Source: CBDBJK01 sp965206395
GTDB taxonomy: Bacteria > Chloroflexota > Dehalococcoidia > Lucifugimonadales > CATOSD01
Length of the DNA stretch: 53,755 nt
Assembly (NCBI GenBank): GCA_965206395.1
Contig: CBDBJK010000016.1
Span: 1 to 53,755 of the forward strand
Direction: 5' to 3'
Below the pieces are notes generated by a model. That model did no database searches, was not told the origin of the DNA, and worked only from the letters and a program-made list of their open reading frames with translations. Position numbers and translations under genes: made by a program. The number at the start of each line of letters is the position of its first letter. Positions within the stretch are counted from its first letter, which is position 1. Of the stretch, positions 1 to 7,056 are shown one piece after another.

Positions 1-222
1 CAGGCGCACACGCGCGCGCGCATAGGGTGAGAGTCTTGGCGGTGTGCCGTGCCGGGCAAATCAGGCATTATAGCTACGAATCGCCGGCACAGCGGCACAC
101 GAGCGCCAGCACTGGCCTTTGATGGCCTGGCCCGTTGCTGCCATGTAGTGGCGTATAGGCGGTCGGCGGTTGACAGCAAGCGGCTTGACATGGTAAGTTT
201 TAGGCGAAAAGGAGGCAGGCTA

Positions 223-414
223 ATGCGAGTGAGTTTGTACTTATCGGCCGCCGAGGTTGAGGGGCTCCATCAAGTGGCGAAACAGAGCCTAAGAACGGTA
301 GCAGGGGAAGTCACATGGGCGGTTCTGAGCCACATAAAGGCCAACGGTTACGTGGAACCCCAAGCCCCAGAGCCGCCGGCTGACGACCCCGAAGACGACG
401 TGCCCCCGTTCTAG
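223..414 (+). CDS. Small RHH/HTH-like protein, prophage region
   Basis: A 63-residue protein of unknown function. The ATG at 223 is chosen because a strong Shine-Dalgarno (AAAAGGAGG) lies just upstream; the frame is open further 5' but has no ribosome site there. The first half (MRVSLYLSAAEVEGL, then a helix) reads like a small beta strand plus helices, as in phage ribbon-helix-helix or antitoxin-like proteins. The tail is rich in Pro, Asp and Glu (PEPPADDPEDDVPPF) and likely disordered. The gene converges on the minus-strand phage operon across the hairpin at 427-463. The family guess is weak; that it is a real gene is fairly likely. Confidence 0.55.
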   Translation: MRVSLYLSAAEVEGLHQVAKQSLRTVAGEVTWAVLSHIKANGYVEPQAPEPPADDPEDDVPPF

Positions 415-426
415 ACGGGCATAGAA

Positions 427-463
427 AGGCCCTCCGGCGGAGGGACGGTCTACCGGAGGGCCT
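427..463. terminator. Bidirectional intrinsic terminator
   Basis: Perfect 11-bp inverted repeat AGGCCCTCCGG / CCGGAGGGCCT with a 15-base loop. Read on the minus strand it is followed by TTTCTAT. It lies between the end of the minus-strand terminase/MuF operon and the end of the small plus-strand gene, so it can stop both. Confidence 0.75.
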
Positions 464-502
464 CTCTCATGAATCGCACGCGGCGCGCCTCTTGCAAGGA
501 GA

Positions 503-1144
503 TTATACCACATCAGCCTTGAGCACGGGAAGCACTCTGGCAGTGCCCTGGGGGTGTTCCTGGGCTATGTGACGGCGACATTCGTCCAGCGACCCCACAA
601 AGCCGTTGCGGGCCGTGCAGTCGGCGTCACCGAAGCCCGTCTGGTTGTCGACGATCTCGCCCTGCTGCACGGCGTCGCTGGCCTCGTAAGTAGCCAGGGC
701 ACTTTCGTTTTGAGCGTACATGGTCTCAGTTCGGGCGATGAGCTTGGCCCTGTACTTCGGCCCTGCATTGACGAATCGGCCAGCCGTGACGTGCTGTTGA
801 ATCAGCCGCCGTGTGGCTGCTGAGGACGGGTGATAGCCAGCAGCACGGGACTCCGCCAAAGCCTTGAACAGCGCCTTCCGTGTCTGGCCTTTGATGTCCA
901 TTGACAACAGGTGCGTCCCGCCCCTGGCCACGATCTGCCGCGCTACGTGGTCCGGGATGTTGACCGACACGCCGGTGAAGTTGGACACCGTATTGACGGT
1001 CGTCTCCATGACCCGGTGGGCGTGTCCCTCGAAGTGCTCCAGGAGCCGCTTGTCGGCAAAGCCCAGTTGTTCGTCGCGCTTGAAAAGGCGATCCATGACC
1101 TTTTCGACGATTGCGGCGTCGTTGGGGTCGGGGAGGGTGGTCAT
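503..1144 (-). CDS. MuF/SPP1 gp7-like phage head morphogenesis protein
   Basis: A 213-residue protein resembling the C-terminal part of phage minor head proteins of the Mu gpF / SPP1 gp7 family, which act at the portal vertex during capsid assembly. Seen in the sequence: a helical N-terminal half, then the family-type stretch RTETMYAQNESALATYEA, an acidic segment with DADCTARNG, and a C-terminal HPQGTARVLPV that matches the usual HPNG-R ending. The start overlaps the upstream stop by four bases, so it is translationally coupled. It is short for the family, and no portal gene precedes it as would be normal. It is the last gene before the terminator at 427-463. Confidence 0.7.
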   Translation of the reverse strand: MTTLPDPNDAAIVEKVMDRLFKRDEQLGFADKRLLEHFEGHAHRVMETTVNTVSNFTGVSVNIPDHVARQIVARGGTHLLSMDIKGQTRKALFKALAESRAAGYHPSSAATRRLIQQHVTAGRFVNAGPKYRAKLIARTETMYAQNESALATYEASDAVQQGEIVDNQTGFGDADCTARNGFVGSLDECRRHIAQEHPQGTARVLPVLKADVV

Positions 1145-1440
1145 AAAGACTCTGCTACTTCGTAAGGTGTGGAAGGATAATTACCTTCATAGCGGATCGC
1201 CCATAAGCCTTTGTCGATTTTGCAGAACCTCTTGTAATCCTGCGCCAAAAGACAACGTACAGAGGTAGCAGTCATAGGCCAGCCAGTATCCGTAAAGCTT
1301 TCAGCGATTTCCCGAGCTGTTGTCGCCTCAGGGAAGCAGCTATCGATGAACCTAAAAATGATCTCTGTCTTTGTCATCGTCGTCGAGTCATCATCCCAGC
1401 TTAAATCCCTTCTATACCAAACTGAGCGTGGCAGCTCCAT
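1141..1440 (-). CDS. Hypothetical protein between TerL and MuF, possible winged helix
   Basis: 99 residues from the ATG at 1440, chosen because it overlaps the terminase stop as ATGA; the open frame goes on 57 bases further into the terminase gene without need. The middle (ATTAREIAESF, then an Arg-rich helix, then KIDKGLWAIRYE) looks like a small winged-helix domain, but I do not recognise a family. It occupies the place where the phage portal gene is normally found, and it is much too small to be a portal. It may be a cargo gene or a remnant. The downstream MuF-like gene overlaps it by four bases. Confidence 0.5.
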   Translation of the reverse strand: MELPRSVWYRRDLSWDDDSTTMTKTEIIFRFIDSCFPEATTAREIAESFTDTGWPMTATSVRCLLAQDYKRFCKIDKGLWAIRYEGNYPSTPYEVAESL

Positions 1441-2693
1441 CACAGCACCTCCATAGCGATTCGGTATTGCGGCGTGGTCAGCGACCTGATGCCCCACACC
1501 AGCGCGTCTAGCCTGTCAGGAGACGGCCCCTCGCCAGGTATCCAGGTGCAGAGCTGGTCCTCCAAGTCCGGCATGGGGTCGGCGTGGTACACCTGGCCGA
1601 GCTCGTACTTTAGCGCCGGATTAGAGGCGCGCTGCTCCTTCGATTCCTTCGCCCACACGTCGCGTATAGGCAGTCCGGGCTCCACCTGGTCAAGGTTCAT
1701 TTTCAGCAGCGCCCTACCCCCCACATTACGCTCAATTACGATGTAGTCAGCCTCGATCTCGTGATAGGCCCGCACTACCTGCCTCGCCCACCGAAGCGGC
1801 GAAGCCCGGACAGACCAATCCCCTAGCACGTCCAGCTTGCCGTCGTCGGCCAGGCCAACGCCGACTATGCCGCATTCGTCCGAGGTCTCGCCGTCGCCGA
1901 TAGAGGGGTCTACCCCAATAACCCGCCTAGTGGTAGCAGGCGTTTCCCGGTAGCGGATCATGTCTCGGGTCCATAGCGCCCCCGGCAGGGAGTCCAGAAG
2001 CTCCCCCATGATCTCCTGCTGCCCCCTGGCCGTGCCCTCGTACATCTGGATAACCTGCGCAAAAAAAGCCGGCGCTAGGTTCGCCCTGTTCGCGTAGCTT
2101 GTGTCCCGTGTCAGAACCGTGTTGGGGTTTCCCACCAGCTCGCGCATCGCAGCAACGGGCCTCGGCGTCGTAGTCACGATCTGTCGTGGCGTGCCGAGGC
2201 GTAGGCCGAGTTGCAGGTTGTCCCATGCGTCCCGGCTCTTAAACGTGGCTAACTCATCGCACCACGCTGTATCATGCTGAGGGCCGCGTAGGTGGTCAGG
2301 CTGCTCGCTGCTGTAGACGTGTCCGACCCCGCCGGTGTGGAAGACGATGCGCCGGTTAGACGGCTCGTACTTGGGCCGCTCATGGGGCGGGAACACCTTT
2401 AACAGGCCCGAATCTCCCTCTACCATAACGTCCCGCACGTCGGCAGGTGTACGACCCAGCAGGGCTATGCGCTGCGCGCCGTCGTTGACCCGCTTTCGTA
2501 TCCACTCGCTAGCAGTCCTGGTCTTGCCCGCGCCCCTTCCTGCCATATAGAGCCAGGTAATCCAATCGCCCGGAGGCGGCCTTTGCGATTGGCGTGCGTA
2601 TAAATCCCAGGCGTAGCGGAGCATGGCACGCCGTTTTTCCGGCAGGGCTGCTAGTGCCTCTGGCGTCTGGTCCGTAATCAATGGTTCAGTCAT
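1440..2693 (-). CDS. terL: Phage terminase large subunit
   Basis: The motor that pumps phage DNA into the capsid and cuts it. The 417 residues are close to full family length. The N-terminal ATPase has Walker A GRGAGKTRTASEW near residue 53 and an acidic Walker-B-like segment (HDTAWCDELATFKS) near residue 140. The C-terminal RNase H-like nuclease begins at VIGVDPSIGDGETSDE near residue 258, with the first metal-binding Asp. It follows terS by 17 bases and overlaps the next gene by the ATGA junction. It appears intact although neighbouring phage modules are missing. Confidence 0.9.
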   Translation of the reverse strand: MTEPLITDQTPEALAALPEKRRAMLRYAWDLYARQSQRPPPGDWITWLYMAGRGAGKTRTASEWIRKRVNDGAQRIALLGRTPADVRDVMVEGDSGLLKVFPPHERPKYEPSNRRIVFHTGGVGHVYSSEQPDHLRGPQHDTAWCDELATFKSRDAWDNLQLGLRLGTPRQIVTTTPRPVAAMRELVGNPNTVLTRDTSYANRANLAPAFFAQVIQMYEGTARGQQEIMGELLDSLPGALWTRDMIRYRETPATTRRVIGVDPSIGDGETSDECGIVGVGLADDGKLDVLGDWSVRASPLRWARQVVRAYHEIEADYIVIERNVGGRALLKMNLDQVEPGLPIRDVWAKESKEQRASNPALKYELGQVYHADPMPDLEDQLCTWIPGEGPSPDRLDALVWGIRSLTTPQYRIAMEVL

Positions 2694-2710
2694 GATTCAT
2701 CGTCCTTTCT

Positions 2711-3244
2711 TTAGGAGCCAATCTCCGGATCCGCCTCCACACTCCGCTCCCGTAGTTGTCTCACGTAGTCTAAGACCCAAGCCGCATCCGCCGCCGCCGA
2801 CACCTCGACCTTGCCCTCGTGTTTGAGGTTAAGGTTGTCCTCCATCCCCAGGGCCTTCCATTCCAACTCAAAAAGCCTCTTGAGCGCCGCTGGTATCTGG
2901 CCCGCCGCCAGCTCATCGACGTCCATCCCCTTGATGCGCTCAGCGACCTTGGCCCGCATTGCCCCGATCATCGTCACAGCTTCATCTTGGGATAGTTCTA
3001 GTGCCTTCTCCATGCGCTCCCGCCGCCTAGAGGCAAGGTCTGAATCGTGCTCGGCTGCGCGGTTGACCCAGCCGTAGCGCATGCTCCAGCCACTCCACTG
3101 GCGGAATGTCCCTTTTATGTCCTTTTTATGTCCCTCCCGCGCGGCCGCTACGGAACGATCAATGGCAGGCAAATCTCGGTACAGGAGGAAGGCGGCGTAA
3201 GCCTTGGCCGTCTCGCCTGGTTGCCGTTCCCAGAGCTTATTCAT
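2711..3244 (-). CDS. terS: Phage terminase small subunit
   Basis: A 177-residue protein just upstream of terL. The small subunit binds the packaging site and loads the large subunit. The N-terminus (ETAKAYAAFLLYRDL and the SGWSMRYGWVNRAAEHD segment) has the helix-turn-helix pattern seen in many terminase small subunits, followed by a long charged helix around residues 65-130 for oligomerisation. Assignment rests mainly on this pattern and on position; small subunits diverge widely. Operon partner of terL, 17 bases apart. Confidence 0.75.
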   Translation of the reverse strand: MNKLWERQPGETAKAYAAFLLYRDLPAIDRSVAAAREGHKKDIKGTFRQWSGWSMRYGWVNRAAEHDSDLASRRRERMEKALELSQDEAVTMIGAMRAKVAERIKGMDVDELAAGQIPAALKRLFELEWKALGMEDNLNLKHEGKVEVSAAADAAWVLDYVRQLRERSVEADPEIGS

Positions 3245-3253
3245 GCCTCTATT

Positions 3254-3622
3254 CTACTCCCTTGGCAGGCAATGCAGGTGGGTTCGTGCTGAATGACCCG
3301 CAACGGCTTCTACCCCGTCCGGTCCAGCGCCCGCCAGGGCGCGCAAGGTGGGTATGTACGCTTCCTCTAGGTTGTCCTCCGTCTCCGGTGCGACGATGCT
3401 CAGGTTCAAGGTGTCATGCTCATGGGTGCCTACCAGCCGCGCAACGGCCTTACCGATGGGTGCGGGCAATTGCCCGTGTCTGTCCTTGTGGTTGTAGAGG
3501 GTAAGGTGTCCGTCCGTCTTCTGAGTCCAGGGAACACCCGACACGTACAGGGCTGCGCCGGAGGGGTTATGCAACGGCTGTGGAGTGGTGTTTCCCTTCC
3601 GCAACTTCACCGTTGACCACAT
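3254..3622 (-). CDS. Hypothetical protein upstream of terS
   Basis: An open frame of up to 122 residues ending ten bases before terS, so it could be the first gene of the phage operon. Its central part (DGHLTLYNHKDRHGQL, then VGTHEHDTLNLSIVAPETEDN) reads like real protein. The first ~26 residues lie opposite the conserved HNH domain on the other strand and are probably not translated; a GTG at 3544 would give 96 residues. No family recognised. Moderate to low confidence. Confidence 0.35.
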   Translation of the reverse strand: MWSTVKLRKGNTTPQPLHNPSGAALYVSGVPWTQKTDGHLTLYNHKDRHGQLPAPIGKAVARLVGTHEHDTLNLSIVAPETEDNLEEAYIPTLRALAGAGPDGVEAVAGHSARTHLHCLPRE

Positions 3623-3752
3623 GGTGCCTCAGAGCAGAGGCGGGGCTGACCACTTGGACAACCTGCAGTTGCTCTGCGGAGCCTGCAACTCCGTCAAAGG
3701 CGACCGGCCCCAGGAGCACCTGATAGCGCGGCTCAAGGAGATGGCGATATGA
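3525..3752 (+). pseudogene. HNH endonuclease domain, 5'-truncated
   Basis: From about 3549 this frame encodes a textbook HNH nuclease: a CNGCG zinc pair, then FTVDHMVPQSRGGADH with the catalytic DH, then LDNLQLLCGACNSVKG with the second Cys pair and Asn. No start codon lies upstream of the first Cys pair; an in-frame TGA at 3522 closes the frame. In related proteins this domain is often the C-terminal part of a DNA methyltransferase, so the piece may be the tail of such a fusion. The stop overlaps the next ATG (ATGA at 3749), so the two were probably one operon. Confidence 0.65.
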
Positions 3753-4513
3753 GCGACGACATGACCGAGAAGAAGCCCAGGGGCCGCCCGATGGAAAAGG
3801 GATACCCTCCCAGGATAGACGCTACACCGGAAGAGTTGTCCCGCGTTGTCCTGAATGGTGGACGACCGAAGGGAAGCGTCAAGGGCCTAGTCTATCGCTG
3901 CGCGGGATGCGGGCGTGAGGTTAGCTACCCGGAGACGCTGTATCGAGATGGACGGTGCGAAGGATGCACAGAGACACTGGCTCGGTATCCCGCCCGGTCA
4001 CGGGCCGCTCGGCTAAAATTCACTATAATTCCCCAAAAAAGGGGTGACGGGTCTGTGCTCAAACCCGTCACAACCCGTCACCACCCGTCACCACCCGTCA
4101 CCCCTAGGCCAAAAGCTCTTGAACCAGCGCCGCGTACCCTGGGTCGGTCGTGTACGGTTCGCCGCCTGAAGCCGGTGGTAAAAGGGCGGCTTTTACCACC
4201 GAACACAGGTACTTTTGTGTCTGAGCTCGAATCCCCTATGCGCTACCACCCTCCTTCCCTGGCGTTCAATTCAGCCCTCTCTTGTCGCAGCCTCCAGAAA
4301 GGCGAAGCTGGCCGAGAGGTTGTCGAATACGCTTTCGTGGGGCGGAATCTCCATCACGGCAGGCCCCTGGTAGCCCATCGCCTTCAGTATCTTGAGCATT
4401 CGAGCGCAATCGAGATCGCCGCTGCCCAGCGCGGGCTGAGCTTCGCAGCCGCGAGCTTGCTTGAAATGCACTATCTTTATCATGTCCAGTGGCAAAGCCT
4501 CAAGCTCGCCTAA
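3749..4513 (+). CDS. Hypothetical zinc-finger-like prophage protein, C-terminus uncertain
   Basis: Starts at an ATG overlapping the HNH stop. The first ~90 residues look genuine: two basic AT-hook-like stretches (KKPRGRP near 9-15, GGRPKGS near 37) and a CxxC...CxxC pair (CAGC near 51, CEGC near 70) typical of a zinc ribbon. Beyond about 4020 the frame runs through tandem repeats, a hairpin and the putative attachment site, then opposite a chromosomal isomerase, so residues after ~140 are probably accidental read-through from prophage into host DNA. Function unknown. Confidence 0.4.
   Translation: MSDDMTEKKPRGRPMEKGYPPRIDATPEELSRVVLNGGRPKGSVKGLVYRCAGCGREVSYPETLYRDGRCEGCTETLARYPARSRAARLKFTIIPQKRGDGSVLKPVTTRHHPSPPVTPRPKALEPAPRTLGRSCTVRRLKPVVKGRLLPPNTGTFVSELESPMRYHPPSLAFNSALSCRSLQKGEAGREVVEYAFVGRNLHHGRPLVAHRLQYLEHSSAIEIAAAQRGLSFAAASLLEMHYLYHVQWQSLKLA
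4041..4103. repeat. Tandem 10-bp repeats with inverted copy
   Basis: Four copies of a roughly 10-bp unit (ACCCGTCACC with small changes) run from 4062 to 4103. An inverted copy, GGGGTGACGGGT, lies at 4041-4052. The 10-bp period places each unit on the same face of the helix, as in operator or iteron arrays. The outer ends can also fold as a long hairpin. Confidence 0.7.
4174..4200. terminator. Hairpin at prophage end
   Basis: Perfect 11-bp stem GGTGGTAAAAG / CTTTTACCACC with loop GGCGG. There is no U tract after it, so termination is possible but unproven. It sits just inside the tRNA-like sequence at 4227. Confidence 0.5.
4227..4248 (+). other. Putative attachment site: 3' end of a tRNA gene
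   Basis: TCGAATCCCCTATGCGCTAC followed by CA reads as T-loop, T-stem 3' strand, acceptor 3' strand (ATGCGCT), discriminator A and CCA. No matching 5' tRNA half is present here. Integrating elements that target tRNA genes leave such a 3' fragment at one junction. It falls exactly between phage-like and chromosomal genes. The full tRNA would be expected at the other end of the element, outside the window. Confidence 0.4.
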
Positions 4514-5088
4514 CGGGTCGTCATCTGGGTAGCCTCGTAGATGGTTGGTGGGGTCGAGGCAAAGGCCAAGGTTGGCCCCTTCAGCGTCGGTGAGCCGGGC
4601 GCGGGCCTCGTTCACCAGCATAGCCATGCTGCGTATGGGCTGGCCCGAATTCTCGATGGACAGAACGACTCCCTGCCGAGCGGCTTCACGTGCGAGGCCG
4701 ATAACTCCGAGCGCCTCATCTGGTATCTGGTCGGGCGTCTCCCACGCGCCGTCGAAGCGAGCCGGGTCTACGAGACGCAGATGCGGCAAGTTACTGCGGC
4801 CTCTAGTGCCGCCTGGAACTGCTGACCTGTCGGGTCGGACTCCTTCGTGAGGCAGGGCCATGCCATAGCCAAATCGAAGGACAGGTTGGGGAAGGCGTCT
4901 ACGAGGCTCTTCAGATTCGAGAGCACAGGAAGCCATTCTTCGCCCTCGCCCGTCTCGCAGTCGCCGAGGCAGGTCTGCCGCAGCTCGATGTGTCTGGCAC
5001 CGCGCGCCTCCGCTTCCTTGACCAGAGAGGCGAGGTCGCTGTCTTTCAGGTGAAGCCGCCATGAGTTGGTAATCGCGCCGAATTGCAT
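4271..5088 (-). pseudogene. Sugar phosphate isomerase/epimerase (TIM barrel), frameshifted
   Basis: Xylose-isomerase-like TIM-barrel protein (AP endonuclease 2 fold). The N-terminal part starts at the ATG at 5088 (MQFGAITNSWRLHLKDSD) and has the family features ARGARHIELRQ and LSFDLAMAWP. The C-terminal part is in another frame: LPHLRLVDPARFDG, VVLSIENSGQPIRS with the metal-binding Glu, GLCLDPTNHLRGYPDDDP with Asp, and VMEIPPHESVFDN. The frames join near 4795 if one base is missing between GCAGT and AACTTG. The substrate cannot be told. Either a decayed gene or a one-base assembly error. Confidence 0.75.
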
Positions 5089-5184
5089 TGTTCGTGACCT
5101 CCGAATTCCCAGGGATTGAACAAGATAGCCCAGGCGATTATAGCATTTCACCCGCCTTCTCGACTCCCTTATCTTGGTTGCGCC

Positions 5185-5213
5185 TTGTTTAGGTCAGTAG
5201 CCTGTGCTATATT
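5185..5213 (+). promoter_or_regulatory. Sigma-70-type promoter
   Basis: TTGTTT at 5185-5190, 17-base spacer, TATATT at 5208-5213. It would start transcription near 5220 and drive the thioesterase and the following CoA-transferase. Confidence 0.5.
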
Positions 5214-5300
5214 CTCCGTGCCTATCGGCTTGCGTTACACTACGGGCAATCTCAGATTCCTTTCTGCGAGCCGAGAAAAGAACCAGCGGAGGCAATCACG

Positions 5301-5678
5301 ATGAGCATGGAAAAGTTTCAACCAGGGCAGAGCCACGAGGCGGAAATAGAGGTTACGAAGGATATGACTACCAATCGCATGGGCCGAGAGGGGGCCGACG
5401 TGCTTTCTACCCCGTCGCTTTTGGGACTTATGGAGCAGGCGAGCATAAGGGCCACAGAGCCGCACCTGCCCGAAGGCCACACAACCGTTGGCTACGCCGT
5501 GGACGGCCTGCGGCATATGGCTCCGACTGCGATCGGCAACAAGGTGCAGGTCAAGTCAGTGCTCACCGAGGTTGACAGAAATCGTCTCACATTCGCCATC
5601 GAGGTGTTCGATGGCGACAAGAAGATAGGCGTGGCGATTCACAAGCGCGCCGTCATCTCTACCAACCCCAACGCATAA
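5301..5678 (+). CDS. Hotdog-fold thioesterase, fluoroacetyl-CoA thioesterase (FlK)-like
   Basis: 125 residues. FlK-type hotdog thioesterases hydrolyse acyl-CoA esters as dimers in the cytoplasm. The known FlK triad Thr, Glu, His has counterparts here: Thr in LSTPSLLGLMEQ near residue 38, Glu about eight residues later, and His in DGLRHMAPTAIG near residue 72. FlK specificity for fluoroacetate cannot be inferred; most relatives act as general or unknown acyl-CoA thioesterases. GGAGG precedes the start. The next gene is a CoA-transferase 42 bases downstream, so it probably releases or edits CoA esters made nearby. Confidence 0.75.
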   Translation: MSMEKFQPGQSHEAEIEVTKDMTTNRMGREGADVLSTPSLLGLMEQASIRATEPHLPEGHTTVGYAVDGLRHMAPTAIGNKVQVKSVLTEVDRNRLTFAIEVFDGDKKIGVAIHKRAVISTNPNA

Positions 5679-5720
5679 CCGTTAATCGGCCTGCGTTACG
5701 AAAGATTGTCTGGATAGCTA

Positions 5721-6926
5721 ATGTCTTCAGATCACGAACTATTATCAGGACTGAAGGTTCTTGACCTCACTCACTACGTGGCCGGCCCCTATGCCACGCG
5801 ATTGATGGCTGCCCAGGGAGCGGAGGTCATCAAAATCGAACGGCCCGGCATGGGCGACCCCGCACGCCACATGGGGCCTTTTCCCGATGACATTCCTCAC
5901 CCCGAAAAGAGCGCCCTTTTCCTCTATCTGAATACAACCAAGAAAGGCGTCACGCTCAACCTCAAGACGGAGGCGGGCAGGCGGGTTTTCAGACAGCTTG
6001 TCGAGCAGACAGATGTGTTGGTTGAGAACTTCTCGCCTCGCGTCATGCCAGCCCTGGGACTCGATTACGAGACGCTATCTGCTATCAACCCCAGCATGGT
6101 GATGACCTCAATCTCCAACTTTGGGCAGACCGGCCCGTACAGGGACTACGAGGCCAGGGAGATTAACCTTTACGCGCTCGGCGGCCTGATGCAAATCACC
6201 GGAGAGGCAGACCGCGAACCCCTTCAGATGGCGGCGCGGCTGAGTCAGTACGGCGCGGGCCAGAATGCATTCGTAGCCACGCTGTCGGCTCTATGGTATC
6301 GAGAGAACACCGGCGAAGGACAGCATGTAGACGTTGCGATCTCAGAGTACGTTGCCACCATACTCGAAAACGCGTTGAGCCAGTACAGCTATACCGGCAC
6401 CAACTTCGCCCGTACCGGAAACAGGGGCTATGGACGCGCCGCCTGGGGGCCGTATCCATGCAAAGACGGCTACGTGGGCATTATTGCCGGGCCAGACCAT
6501 CTTTGGCCCGCAATGGCGGAGTTGATGGAAACCCCGGAGTTAGCCGACCCCAAGTTCGACAACCGCGTTGGCAGGTCGGCCAATGCCGAGGAATTAGACG
6601 CCCTGATGCTTCTCTGGCTGGCCCAGCACAACAAGCGGGAGATATTCGAGAAGGCGCAGCGCCTTGGGCTGGCCTTTGCCTACGTTGCGACGCCTGAGGA
6701 CATTCTGGGATGGGAGCACCTGCAAGACAGGGAATTTTTTACAGAAGTTACCCATCCGGAAGCTGGAACACTCACCTGTCCTAGCGGCCCCTACAAGGCC
6801 GAGGGCATGACCTGGAAGCTGGAACCAGCGCCGCTTCTGGGAGAGCACAATCATGATATACTTTGCCAACGCCTTGGATACTCTGTCGACGACCTGGTGA
6901 GGCTCCGAGAAATTGACGCGATTTAG
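5721..6926 (+). CDS. CaiB/BaiF class III CoA-transferase lacking the catalytic Asp
   Basis: 401 residues, full family length. Class III CoA-transferases move CoA between carboxylic acids through an aspartyl-CoA anhydride. N-terminal Rossmann part: LSGLKVLDLTHYVAGPYATRL, GAEVIKIERP; middle: LVENFSPRVMPALGLDYE; C-terminal: LLGEHNHDIL. At the position of formate-family Asp169 the sequence is ARLSQYGAGQ, so Gln (about residue 176) replaces the Asp. It shares PFPDDIPHPEKSALF with the other Asp-less copies in this window. Its likely Asp-bearing partner is the broken gene at 13004-14253, now separated from it by secreted hydrolases and an IS. It may be a non-catalytic subunit. Confidence 0.9.
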   Translation: MSSDHELLSGLKVLDLTHYVAGPYATRLMAAQGAEVIKIERPGMGDPARHMGPFPDDIPHPEKSALFLYLNTTKKGVTLNLKTEAGRRVFRQLVEQTDVLVENFSPRVMPALGLDYETLSAINPSMVMTSISNFGQTGPYRDYEAREINLYALGGLMQITGEADREPLQMAARLSQYGAGQNAFVATLSALWYRENTGEGQHVDVAISEYVATILENALSQYSYTGTNFARTGNRGYGRAAWGPYPCKDGYVGIIAGPDHLWPAMAELMETPELADPKFDNRVGRSANAEELDALMLLWLAQHNKREIFEKAQRLGLAFAYVATPEDILGWEHLQDREFFTEVTHPEAGTLTCPSGPYKAEGMTWKLEPAPLLGEHNHDILCQRLGYSVDDLVRLREIDAI

Positions 6927-7056
6927 GCTATCAAACCACAGTTAAGCTTATGGCTTAATCAAAGATCGGGTGGACACCAAAACCGTTCTCCCGCGCAGAA
7001 GGAGACTGGCAATGTCGATAAACAAGCGCATACTTGTTCTAGGTTGTGTTGACATT

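Noticed and set aside
1..30. Alternating CG tract as a regulatory element
   Set aside because: Short, at the window edge, with no partner or gene context to interpret.
4062..4103. CRISPR array
   Set aside because: Repeats are 10 bp with no spacers; there are no cas genes. The same holds for the 9-bp repeat at 47422.
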